Notes under the pieces: model-generated | What the model saw: the letters and a program-made list of their open reading frames with translations, nothing else | Told to the model about the DNA's origin: nothing | The model's database searches: none | Translations under genes and position numbers: made by a program | DNA from: an uncultured Pelagibacteraceae bacterium | Lineage (GTDB): Bacteria > Pseudomonadota > Alphaproteobacteria > Pelagibacterales > Pelagibacteraceae | DNA length: 64,000 nucleotides | Assembly: GCA_902576115.1 (NCBI GenBank) | Contig: CACGUE010000001.1 | Coordinates: 62,001-126,000 of the forward strand | Direction of reading: 5' to 3' | In this document: one piece after another, positions 42,801 to 51,048 of the stretch | Layout: each line of letters opens with the position of its first letter | How positions within the stretch are numbered: the stretch's first letter is position 1

Positions 42801-44417
42801 TTATTCTGAAGTTTTAAATTTAGTTTTTTGAATAATAACCACAAACACAATTGGAATTATTAAAGTTATTAGTGTTACTGTTATCAACAAAATACCTAGA
42901 TCTGAATAATCGGCAGTGGTAAGAATAGCGTTTGTTACCTTATCTTTTACCTCTCTAGTAATAACATAAATTTCATTTAAATATTTAGTCCCCAAAGCAC
43001 TTGCTGATAAAGCAAGATTTGTAAAAGATGCGAATACTGCAAAGAAAGTTGCTTTTAAATGCGAAGGCGCATTTTTAGCAATCCATGCAAGCAAAGGTAT
43101 CATTGAGACTTGTCCCAAAGGTGACTCAAGTGCAGTATTTAATATTGCAATAAACTTGGCATCAACAACTCCATTAGTAATTGATGATGTCCAATTGTGA
43201 AATCCATAATACATACCCACACTTGGTAAAAATAAAATTGCACCTGCAACAGATAAAATCACTATTATTCTAGCTATGGAGTTATTTGCCATAAATGGTC
43301 TTAATAAAATAATACCAACAAGTGTTAAAACAGAGGCTATAAGAGATAATACAGAAAAAAATTGTTCATTGAATTCAAGTACATCAATTTCAAACCACGA
43401 TAAACCTGGACCAGGTCCTGGCATTGCTCTAAAAATAAAAATTATTATTGCCGTTCCTACAACAGTAAGTCTTAAATCCTGAGGAAGTTCTTTAACTAAT
43501 TTATTCATTAAAAAAAGAATAATTGCCATTGAACCTACAAAAACAATTTCTTGAGCAAAAGGCACTTTGAATGAACCAATACCTAAAGTGAAGATAACAA
43601 AAACCAAGCTTCCACCTAATATCCACCAGTTTACTTCAGTTTTCTCCGAAGGAGCATAATCTTGATCACCCTCTAAACCTTGATCAATAAGTTTTCTTTT
43701 CTTTTGATTTTTTAAATATGAGGCAAGAAATATTCCTAGTACAGATACAATTGGAATAATTAAAGCATATATATAAATTGAACCGTATAAACTTATCTTA
43801 TCTGTTTGTTCAAGTTCGTCTACTCCTTTAAAGAGGATAACGTTAGCTAAAGCAACTAAAACAGTTCCACCAATTATTGCAAATCTTCCAAGAGTTTGCA
43901 TTGTTGTATGCATAAGTTTGATTTCATCTCTTGAAAATTTATTTCCACTATCATCAACTAAAGGAACTGCTTCTACAGTCATAGCATCAGCTACAACATC
44001 TTGTACAACATAACCAATCGGAGCAAGCAAAACACTGATCACAAACCAGGTTTCTACTGAAAGAATTGATGACATCCATTCAGTATGAATTATTAAACCG
44101 TACATTATAATTAAACTTAACGAGATTAAGGATGCTCCAACAAAAACCATATAATTTTTTTTATTCCAGATAAGATCAACAAGATGACCTAAAGGCATCT
44201 TCAATGCCCATGGAATTCCAGCCCAAAAACCCAGTCCAGCAAGAAAAGCAGCAGACAAGTTTAGATAGTCTTTAACGAAAAAAGTTCCAACAATACCTGT
44301 TAGTCCTGAAATACCAGCAGCAAGATAAATCATCAATGGTGGCAGATAGGTCCACTTAAACTGTCTTCCTAAATCTATTAAAGTACTGTCTATAAATCTC
44401 AAAATTTTATTACTCAT
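42801..44417 (-). CDS. Folate/biopterin transporter-like MFS protein
   Basis: A 538-residue polytopic protein with about 12 hydrophobic helices. The early loop motif GIPWALKMPLGHLVDLIWNK and YVVQDVVADAMTVEAVPLVD (about residue 136) recall the BT1 / folate-biopterin transporter family, where a D-x-x-x-D-x-x-x-x-E pattern lies in helix 4. A charged loop of about 35 residues follows helix 6. If the assignment holds, import of folates or pterins would suit the THF-consuming demethylases next door; the assignment is moderate and a sugar- or peptide-type MFS carrier is possible. Confidence 0.6.
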   Translation of the reverse strand: MSNKILRFIDSTLIDLGRQFKWTYLPPLMIYLAAGISGLTGIVGTFFVKDYLNLSAAFLAGLGFWAGIPWALKMPLGHLVDLIWNKKNYMVFVGASLISLSLIIMYGLIIHTEWMSSILSVETWFVISVLLAPIGYVVQDVVADAMTVEAVPLVDDSGNKFSRDEIKLMHTTMQTLGRFAIIGGTVLVALANVILFKGVDELEQTDKISLYGSIYIYALIIPIVSVLGIFLASYLKNQKKRKLIDQGLEGDQDYAPSEKTEVNWWILGGSLVFVIFTLGIGSFKVPFAQEIVFVGSMAIILFLMNKLVKELPQDLRLTVVGTAIIIFIFRAMPGPGPGLSWFEIDVLEFNEQFFSVLSLIASVLTLVGIILLRPFMANNSIARIIVILSVAGAILFLPSVGMYYGFHNWTSSITNGVVDAKFIAILNTALESPLGQVSMIPLLAWIAKNAPSHLKATFFAVFASFTNLALSASALGTKYLNEIYVITREVKDKVTNAILTTADYSDLGILLITVTLITLIIPIVFVVIIQKTKFKTSE

Positions 44418-44420
44418 AAA

Positions 44421-44861
44421 TTATTCTGTTAAATTTAATAATATTAATCCATTTTGTTTAGTTTCTTTACACCAAAGTTCATAACTTTCACAAACTCTCC
44501 ACAAATGATCAAATGCTCTTTGAGATAACTCCAACGGAAAGTGACTTTTTGCATAATATAATTTTGGGATTTTCATTAGTTGTTTAATCATAGTATCTTT
44601 TTGTATTTGTAAAAGTCTTATAGTTTCTTGATTAATCTTTTTTTTTGTAGATTTATCTATGTAGTCATTATTCTCAAGTTCTTTAAACCATTTATCATGA
44701 AAATTTCCTGAACTAATTTCATTATAATCATCTGATGCAATAAATATTTCAAAAGCTTGAATATTAGTTAAATTAGGGTTCTTAATCTTGATTTCATATA
44801 TCTTTCGATAAATGATTTCAGCAACATATAATACAAATGGTCTTGATTTATCAGCTTCCAA
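44421..44861 (-). CDS. Hypothetical helical protein, TTG start
   Basis: A 146-residue mainly helical soluble protein that I do not recognise. It has FVLYVAEIIYRKIYEIK near the N-terminus and FDHLWRVCESYELWCKE near the C-terminus. The start TTG 44861 is supported by a GAGGAG ribosome site five bases upstream, and no ATG or GTG is better placed. It lies ten bases after the acetyltransferase gene and three before the transporter gene, in one minus-strand run. Confidence 0.6.
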   Translation of the reverse strand: MEADKSRPFVLYVAEIIYRKIYEIKIKNPNLTNIQAFEIFIASDDYNEISSGNFHDKWFKELENNDYIDKSTKKKINQETIRLLQIQKDTMIKQLMKIPKLYYAKSHFPLELSQRAFDHLWRVCESYELWCKETKQNGLILLNLTE

Positions 44862-44871
44862 ACTAAACTCC

Positions 44872-45342
44872 TCAAATGTCTACTGAATAATAGCACGAAT
44901 TAGGATCATCTTTATAGTGCGCAAAAGGCCCACACTCTTTAAAACCAAAACTTTTAAAAAGTTTTCTAGCGGGCGCAAAAAAATCACCCGCACCAGTTTC
45001 GACACTTAGTTTAGTAATTCCTATTTGTTTAGATTTTTCAATAAGATGTGAAATTATTTTTCCACCATATTTTTTATTTCTAAATTTATCTGAAACTCTT
45101 ATAGATTTAAATTCTCCATGCGTTTCATCAAATAATTTTAAAGCTCCACAACCAATTAATTCATTATTTTCCCACAAACTCCAGAATTTTATACTTGGAT
45201 CCTTTAATCCAGGTATATCTAATACATGCGAACTCCCCTCAGGAGAAACTGATCTCAATTCAATAAAATGCTTAGTTAGCAACTCATTTACTTGCGGATC
45301 ATCAAAATTATTTTCTATTGATTTCATAGTTTTGAAAAACAT
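44872..45342 (-). CDS. GNAT-family N-acetyltransferase
   Basis: A 156-residue acetyl-CoA-dependent acyltransferase. The strand-helix core is seen as ELIGCGALKLFDETHGEFKS (motif D/A entry) followed by IRVSDKFRNKKYGGKIISHL, where the RNKKYGGK loop equals the Q/R-x-x-G-x-G/A pyrophosphate loop, and SVETGAGDFFAPARKLFKSF. The last part resembles amino-acid or small-amine acetyltransferases. An alternative ATG lies 15 bases downstream. It is divergent from the SRAP gene over 36 bases that hold a palindrome. Confidence 0.85.
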   Translation of the reverse strand: MFFKTMKSIENNFDDPQVNELLTKHFIELRSVSPEGSSHVLDIPGLKDPSIKFWSLWENNELIGCGALKLFDETHGEFKSIRVSDKFRNKKYGGKIISHLIEKSKQIGITKLSVETGAGDFFAPARKLFKSFGFKECGPFAHYKDDPNSCYYSVDI

Positions 45343-45343
45343 A

Positions 45344-45361
45344 TAATCTAAATTTAGATTA
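45344..45361. repeat. 18-base perfect palindrome in divergent intergenic gap
   Basis: TAATCTAAATTTAGATTA reads the same on both strands and fills half of the 36-base gap between the acetyltransferase and SRAP genes, starting two bases from the former's ATG. It may be an operator. In DNA this AT-rich, a palindrome of this length is expected about once per window by chance, so its location is the only argument. Confidence 0.35.
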
Positions 45362-45378
45362 AACCAAGAAAATTAAAT

Positions 45379-46002
45379 ATGTGTGGAAGATACGTAATAA
45401 CCAGCCCCGTTACAAAAACAAAAAAACTTGTTAAGTCAGCTATACAAGTTGAAGATAATGAAAATTATAATGCACACCCATTTCAAAAATTACCTGTGAT
45501 TAAAAAATATAATAATGGAAATACTCTAGAAAATTTAAAGTGGGGAGTAGTACCTAGTTGGGCTAAGCAAAAAGATTTTAAACCTTTAATAAATGCAAGA
45601 CTAGAAACTATAGATGAAAAAGTATCTTTCAAAAAATTAATTCGACTACATAGATGTGTAGCTGTAGCAGATGGTTTTTATGAATGGAAAAGAGAAAAAG
45701 AAAATAAGACACCTTATTATTTTTTAAGAGAGGATAAAAAGCTTATGTATTTAGCGGCTATTTATGATAATGATCAATTTTGTTTAATAACCGAGGATGC
45801 AGATGAAAATATTAAAGAAATACATCACAGACAGCCTGTTATAATTAATGAAAATGATGTTAATAGATATTTAAATCTTGAATTAACAGGATCGAGTTTT
45901 CTTAAAGAGTGTAAAAAAACGAAATTAAACTTTCATGAAGTTTCAAAGGAAGTTAATAAACCTACAAACAATAATATTTCTTTGATACAAACTATAACTT
46001 AA
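45379..46002 (+). CDS. yedK: SRAP (YedK/HMCES) abasic-site protein
   Basis: A 207-residue SOS-response-associated peptidase domain protein, which shields abasic sites in single-stranded DNA by a thiazolidine cross-link. Cys2 in MCGRYVIT is the reactive residue after Met removal; LINARLETIDEK supplies the conserved Asn and Arg, ADGFYEWKR the Glu, and EIHHRQPVII the His. All are present, and the length is normal. Convergent with purK over two bases. Confidence 0.93.
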   Translation: MCGRYVITSPVTKTKKLVKSAIQVEDNENYNAHPFQKLPVIKKYNNGNTLENLKWGVVPSWAKQKDFKPLINARLETIDEKVSFKKLIRLHRCVAVADGFYEWKREKENKTPYYFLREDKKLMYLAAIYDNDQFCLITEDADENIKEIHHRQPVIINENDVNRYLNLELTGSSFLKECKKTKLNFHEVSKEVNKPTNNNISLIQTIT

Positions 46003-46004
46003 AA

Positions 46005-47048
46005 CTATTTTTCTATAGTTGTTAAATGTCCCATTTTTCTTTTAGCTTTAACTTCTTTTTTTAAATAATCATAAAAAAATTCATTTTCTTTAAATTTTTT
46101 ATTTTTATATTCTAATATTTCTTCACCAATCAAATTAAGCATTTTTGCATTATAAATTTTTTTTGTTTCTAATTTTTCAAGTCCACATACAGCTCTTATA
46201 TGATTTTCAAATTGGCTAATGTTGTGTGAATTTATAGTTAGGTGTCCAGAATTATGTACTCTTGGTGCAACTTCATTAGCATATAAATTATTATTTTTAT
46301 CTATAAAGAATTCAACGCACATAGTACCAATATAATCAAGCTCTTCGGCCACTGTTTTTGCCCAGTCCAATGCTTTATTTTTAATTTCATCACTTATATC
46401 AGCGGGAATTTTGGAGTGTTTTAAAATCTGGTCTTCATGATAATTTTCAATTGGATCATAAATTTCATATTTTTGATGACCAAATCTTGTTACCACAACT
46501 GAAATTTCTTTTTTTAAATTTACTATCTTTTCCAAGATGTAGCCTTTTGAAAAATCAAAATCTTCATTTAAATCATTTGCATTATTTATTTTATATTGGC
46601 CCTTTCCATCATAACCAAGTGTACAAGTTTTCAATAATCCAGGTATTAATCTATCGTTTATTTTTATATCATCTAAATCGTTAATACTTACAAACTGTGT
46701 TGTAGTTATATTATTTTTATTTAAAAACTCTTTTTCAGTCATTCTATTTTGAATTAATTTATTTATTTCGGGGCTTGGTAAAACAGATTTGGTTTCATTA
46801 ATTTTTTTTAGTATATCATATGGGATATTTTCAAACTCATAAGTAACAAGATCAACTTTTTCTAAAAAGTTATTGATAATATTTATGTCTTGGTAATCTC
46901 CATAAATAAATTCATCTGCAAAATTGATTGCGGGTGCATCTTTATCATCTGATAAAATAACCGTTTTAATATTAAGTTTTTTTGCTGCAGATGCTAACAG
47001 ACTTCCTAATTGTCCTCCACCTATTATTCCTAGATCAGGTTTAGACAT
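46005..47048 (-). CDS. purK: 5-(Carboxyamino)imidazole ribonucleotide synthase
   Basis: A 347-residue ATP-grasp enzyme of purine synthesis that carboxylates AIR with bicarbonate. The N-terminus has GIIGGGQLGSLLASAAKKLN; the ATP-grasp core includes LLKTCTLGYDGKGQYKI and YIGTMCVEFFIDKNNNLYAN, with EVAPRVHNSGHLTI. It is translated after purE with a three-base gap, the usual pairing. Confidence 0.95.
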   Translation of the reverse strand: MSKPDLGIIGGGQLGSLLASAAKKLNIKTVILSDDKDAPAINFADEFIYGDYQDINIINNFLEKVDLVTYEFENIPYDILKKINETKSVLPSPEINKLIQNRMTEKEFLNKNNITTTQFVSINDLDDIKINDRLIPGLLKTCTLGYDGKGQYKINNANDLNEDFDFSKGYILEKIVNLKKEISVVVTRFGHQKYEIYDPIENYHEDQILKHSKIPADISDEIKNKALDWAKTVAEELDYIGTMCVEFFIDKNNNLYANEVAPRVHNSGHLTINSHNISQFENHIRAVCGLEKLETKKIYNAKMLNLIGEEILEYKNKKFKENEFFYDYLKKEVKAKRKMGHLTTIEK

Positions 47049-47051
47049 TAA

Positions 47052-47546
47052 TTACTTTGGTTTTTTTTTTACTTTTGATGTTTGTTTTTTTCGCCAATTT
47101 AAAAGTGTTTTTTTTACATTGTTATCATAAGTAGCTATAATTGAAGCAGCATATAAACCAGCATTGATTGCACCATCTTCTCCAATAGCAACTGTGCCAA
47201 CAGGAATTCCTTTAGGCATTTGAGCAATTGATAGAAGGCTATCTAAACCTTTTAACTTTTTACTTTCAATAGGAACACCTATGACTGGAATTCTAGTTAT
47301 TGCAGCAATCATACCAGGTAAATGTGCTGATCCTCCTGCCCCAGCAATAATAATAGAAATATTATTATTTTCTGCTTTCTTTGCATAAGTATATAGTCTA
47401 TCTGGCGTTCTGTGTGCAGAGACGATATTTGTCTCATAATTAACTTTTAAAATCTTAAGAACTTTTTCACAATTCTTCATTGTTTTGTAATCAGACTGAC
47501 TGCCCATTACAATTGATACTTTATGTGATTTTTTTTTGTATTTCAT
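47052..47546 (-). CDS. purE: N5-carboxyaminoimidazole ribonucleotide mutase
   Basis: A 164-residue class I PurE that rearranges N5-CAIR to CAIR. Substrate-binding motifs are MGSQSDYKTM (about residue 14), SAHRTPDRLY (about 43) and IAGAGGSAHLPGMIAA (about 66). A lysine-rich tail of about 10 residues is extra. Divergent from the M19-like gene across 104 bases in which I see no further gene. Confidence 0.95.
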   Translation of the reverse strand: MKYKKKSHKVSIVMGSQSDYKTMKNCEKVLKILKVNYETNIVSAHRTPDRLYTYAKKAENNNISIIIAGAGGSAHLPGMIAAITRIPVIGVPIESKKLKGLDSLLSIAQMPKGIPVGTVAIGEDGAINAGLYAASIIATYDNNVKKTLLNWRKKQTSKVKKKPK

Positions 47547-47650
47547 GAAACCAATATCAATTTACAGATATTTCCCTTAAATTGCAATTTTTAGCTAAGG
47601 ACAGTTTAAGTTAGTGACAATCATAATAATAATAATAGTGTATACCAAAT

Positions 47651-48619
47651 ATGAATTATCGAATTGATAATCTTCAGTATTGTAAATGGTCTAGAGAAAT
47701 CTTTGAAATAAATAATAAAGCTGGATTAAATGCGGTTCACGTAACGTTAGTTTATCATGAGGACTATGATGAATTACAACAAAGAATAAAAGAGTGGAAT
47801 AAACATTTTGAAGAAAATAAAGATCTTATATTTCTAGGCAATAACTACAATGATATTACAAAAGCAAAAGAAGAAAATAAAACTGCAATTTTTTTTGGAT
47901 TTCAAAATTGTTCTCCAATTGAAGATGACATAAGTCTTATAGAAAAAGTACACTCACAAGGTTGTCGATTTATGCAATTAACTTATAACAACCAATCATT
48001 ATTAGCCACCGGATGTTATGAAAAAAATGATAGCGGAGTTACTAATTTTGGAAAAGAGGCTATTAAAGAAATGAATAGAGTAGGTATCGTTGTTGACATG
48101 TCTCATTCAGCAGAAAAAAGTACACTTGATGCAATTGAAATTAGTCAAAAACCTATTGCGATTACTCATGCAAATCCAACTTTTTGGTTTGAAGCAAAAA
48201 GAAATAAATCTACAGAATTATTAAAAGTTTTATCTGATAGTGGAGGAATGTTAGGGTTATCATTGTATGCTCATCATTTAAAAGATGGAACGAATTGTAA
48301 AATAGAAAGTTTTTGTGAAATGGTTGCAAGAACAGTTGAAATTATGGGTATTAATAATGTTGGTATAGGATCAGACTTATGTTTGAACCAACCAGATAGT
48401 GTAGTTGAGTGGATGAGAAATGGAACATGGTCAAAATCAAAAAATTTTGGTGAAGGCAGTAAAGATAAACCTGGTTTTCCAAAACAACCAGATTGGTTTT
48501 TGGATGCAAGAGGATTTAATAATATAAACACAGAACTAAAAAATAAAGGTTTTCACGAAGAAGAGATAAATAAGATACTTGGCAATAACTGGTTTAATTT
48601 TTATAAAGGAATTAATTAA
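47651..48619 (+). CDS. Divergent M19 (membrane dipeptidase) family protein
   Basis: A 322-residue amidohydrolase-type barrel, no signal peptide. It matches M19 in EAIKEMNRVGIVVDMSHS (about residues 136-153), ITHANP and NVGIGSDL. The N-terminal H-x-D metal pair is not present: the corresponding strand reads NAVHVTLVYH, and the usual bridging glutamate position reads FFGFQN. It therefore belongs to a subgroup, known to me from genes beside the dimethylglycine dehydrogenase genes dgcAB in pseudomonads, that share the GFQN and TGCYE stretches. The substrate is unknown. It starts an operon: its stop overlaps the next ATG by one base. Confidence 0.75.
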   Translation: MNYRIDNLQYCKWSREIFEINNKAGLNAVHVTLVYHEDYDELQQRIKEWNKHFEENKDLIFLGNNYNDITKAKEENKTAIFFGFQNCSPIEDDISLIEKVHSQGCRFMQLTYNNQSLLATGCYEKNDSGVTNFGKEAIKEMNRVGIVVDMSHSAEKSTLDAIEISQKPIAITHANPTFWFEAKRNKSTELLKVLSDSGGMLGLSLYAHHLKDGTNCKIESFCEMVARTVEIMGINNVGIGSDLCLNQPDSVVEWMRNGTWSKSKNFGEGSKDKPGFPKQPDWFLDARGFNNINTELKNKGFHEEEINKILGNNWFNFYKGIN

Positions 48620-50271
48620 TGCAAGTTCCACTAAGAGATCCTAAAATTGTAATGAAACTCTCTAGACTTGGATCGTTTCATCAATCTAAATTATCTTTTC
48701 TAAGATCATTTTTAAATGAGTTCAAGGATTGGAAATATAAAAGAGATTTGTTCGACTTGAATGATGGAGGATTTGGAGTCGCTATTTATTCATTTTCAAA
48801 AGATAAAAAAACATATTCTTTAGTTTGTTTTGCTAATGAGCTTAAAGATGAGGAAAGATCTGATAGAGTAATAGCAACTAAATGGGATGCTGCATTTGCT
48901 TTGTATGATGGCGTTCCTTCAAAAATTGATATTGATAGACTTTCACAAAATGTCCCTAAACAAGAAGTAGGGAGACTTTCTTATAAAGAACTAACTCTCT
49001 CAAGAGCAAATAGATCAGTTAGAGCATTTAATTATGTGGTTGAGTGTTTATCAAAAGGCATCCAGCCCAATACTAATGAGCTTTTAAAAGTTGGATATTT
49101 GTACAGAACAACTGCAGTATATGGCTCAGGAAAATTTGGATTAGCAGACAGGTTTAGAATTAAAAATAGAGATGAAATAAATGGTCCTTTTAGATTGGAA
49201 ATGATGTTAGTTTACCTTGTAAGACAATTCACTTTTGATCAAGTCAATCATATAGCAAAACATAAAAATCCTAAAGATGCTGTAGAATTAGACTTGGATA
49301 TTTGCAGAAATTTAGGAATTGGAAATTCAACTGGATTAGGAATGGCACCATTTATTGTTAACCACCCTTCATTATTAAATAATTGGATTCTCGCTAAAGA
49401 GACAGCTTTAAAAAAAATAAGAGAAATAGAAAAAGTATCAGAAGAAGAGTTTAAAATTTTTTACAACTGTTTAACAAAATCTTTAAAAAATGTAACTTCA
49501 TGGAATACTGATAGTGAATATCAAAAGAAGAAAATTGAGAATTTAATTAATGATTTACAAAATTTAATCAATTATTTGAAAGATAATATTCATAAATCAA
49601 ATTTTTATATATTCGACAAATTATACAATTGGGCGGAGGAAAATTTATCCGAAGAAGGAGTTGAGTATTTGGTTTCTATAATGATGGAACCATATAATAA
49701 AATAACCGATCCTTTGATTTCTCAAATGAGTTCAGACGAGGATAGTAGTTTTAATATACCTGTAGACAGAACTATAAATGACCTAAGAGAAATAATTGAA
49801 AAAAATTATTCAGATATTTTAAAAATTGATTTTTCAAAAAATGAAAACAATAAAAAATTTTGGTTCATTTCAAAAAATAAAGAAGAACCTAGGATTGGAG
49901 ATCGATTTGAAGATAATGGCTCAGAACTTGAGCAGCCTACAGCTATTGCTAGAGATATTAAAAAACTTTATGAAACTATTTTTACATTAAAAAACAGCTT
50001 AAAGATTGGCAATTTTCTAGTACAGAACAATGATTTAAGACATATTGTAAGAAGAGTGTTTATAACAGAGAAATATCCATATTCTGAAATTCAAGATAAC
50101 ACCATTGGCTCAAAATTAGTTCCTATTGATATGTTAAGACTTAAACTATCTTTTTTTGGGGCGGTAAAGTTTGATCCAAGATCTGATAAATGGTTAAGGA
50201 TTTGTATGTTTCAAGGAGCTCCATTACCAAATGAACTGAATTCATTTAATCAATATTGGATATATAACTAA
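48619..50271 (+). CDS. Large conserved-looking protein of unknown function
   Basis: A 550-residue soluble protein without signal peptide, helix-rich, and not assignable by me to a family. Notable segments are LNDGGFGVAIYSFS and YSLVCFANEL near the N-terminus, IATKWDAAFALYDG (about residue 85), KVGYLYRTTAVYGSGKFGLA (about 155), and the glycine-rich LGIGNSTGLGMAPFIVNHP (about 232-250), which could be a ligand-binding loop. Residues 330-400 look coiled or helical, and the C-terminus ends FGAVKFDPRSDKWLRI. It is translationally coupled to the M19-like gene and followed after eight bases by a DUF3726 gene, so the three probably act together. Confidence 0.75.
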   Translation: MQVPLRDPKIVMKLSRLGSFHQSKLSFLRSFLNEFKDWKYKRDLFDLNDGGFGVAIYSFSKDKKTYSLVCFANELKDEERSDRVIATKWDAAFALYDGVPSKIDIDRLSQNVPKQEVGRLSYKELTLSRANRSVRAFNYVVECLSKGIQPNTNELLKVGYLYRTTAVYGSGKFGLADRFRIKNRDEINGPFRLEMMLVYLVRQFTFDQVNHIAKHKNPKDAVELDLDICRNLGIGNSTGLGMAPFIVNHPSLLNNWILAKETALKKIREIEKVSEEEFKIFYNCLTKSLKNVTSWNTDSEYQKKKIENLINDLQNLINYLKDNIHKSNFYIFDKLYNWAEENLSEEGVEYLVSIMMEPYNKITDPLISQMSSDEDSSFNIPVDRTINDLREIIEKNYSDILKIDFSKNENNKKFWFISKNKEEPRIGDRFEDNGSELEQPTAIARDIKKLYETIFTLKNSLKIGNFLVQNNDLRHIVRRVFITEKYPYSEIQDNTIGSKLVPIDMLRLKLSFFGAVKFDPRSDKWLRICMFQGAPLPNELNSFNQYWIYN

Positions 50272-50279
50272 AGTAATTA

Positions 50280-50888
50280 ATGAGAAGTTATAGTGAAATT
50301 GACACGATTGTTAAACGTTCAACAAAAGCGAAAGGTTTCTCCTGGGGAGTTGCAGAAGAAATAGGAAAGAACATCAAGCAACTCGAGTTATTTGGTTTAC
50401 CAGGAATAAAACATATAAACCAATATTTTAAGATTTTTAATAATGAGAAGTTTGAAAATTGCCAATCTTTTAACAAAAGCAACAGACCTCAAAACTTTTA
50501 CTGTCCAATTAAACTTGGATTAAGTTTTTTTGATCAATCTATCTCTATCCAAGAACTAAATGATATAGAAATTGAAAAAATGGCTTACCCATTGATATTT
50601 TTGCCGTTTGTCAGCAGATCTTCGGAAATAACAGGAAAGAGAATTTTTTTAAAGATAGATCAAAAAGAATTTTTATTAAATTTCAATCAATCAATTTATT
50701 CAAATTATTTAAGTAGTGAGGTTGTAGAAAAAGCCGATGTAATTAAAATCCAATTCTTAGAAAACAAGAATAATTTTTCCGAAGAAGATTGGAAAGAATT
50801 AACAAAATTATCTGAAAACACATTTGTTGAAGAAACAGATGAATTAAAACAAAAAACTGCAGGAGCAGGATTAACAGATAATGACTGA
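50280..50888 (+). CDS. DUF3726 family protein
   Basis: A 202-residue protein. The N-terminal pattern, an S-x-x-E-I-x-x-x-x-x-R-A-x-x-G start seen here as YSEIDTIVKRSTKAKGFSWG followed by VAEEIGKNIKQLELFGLPGI, is what I recall for DUF3726, a family of unknown role in alphaproteobacteria. The middle is beta-rich (YPLIFLPFVSRSSEITGKRI) and the C-terminus acidic. It is in line with the 550-residue gene, and its stop overlaps the zinc-ribbon ORF by eight bases. Confidence 0.65.
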   Translation: MRSYSEIDTIVKRSTKAKGFSWGVAEEIGKNIKQLELFGLPGIKHINQYFKIFNNEKFENCQSFNKSNRPQNFYCPIKLGLSFFDQSISIQELNDIEIEKMAYPLIFLPFVSRSSEITGKRIFLKIDQKEFLLNFNQSIYSNYLSSEVVEKADVIKIQFLENKNNFSEEDWKELTKLSENTFVEETDELKQKTAGAGLTDND

Positions 50889-51048
50889 TAACTTTGAATA
50901 TAAATCGGACAAATCAGATAAAAATGAATTAAATGATATTTGTGATGAATGTAAAAAAGAAGATGAGACAGTAACTCAAAATTTAATACTCACAGGATAT
51001 AAACTTTGTAACTCCTGCAGAACATCAAAAACTTTATTTCCACTTTAA
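50881..51048 (+). CDS. Tiny zinc-ribbon protein
   Basis: A 55-residue ORF starting ATG 50881, eight bases inside the end of the DUF3726 gene. After a charged head it has two cysteine knuckles, NDICDECKKED (residues about 19-29) and YKLCNSCRTS (about 40-49), 17 residues apart, which is the geometry of a zinc ribbon. The pair of C-x-x-C motifs in a coupled frame argues that it is real. Role unknown; it may deliver or sense zinc for, or bind to, the upstream proteins. Confidence 0.65.
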   Translation: MTDNFEYKSDKSDKNELNDICDECKKEDETVTQNLILTGYKLCNSCRTSKTLFPL

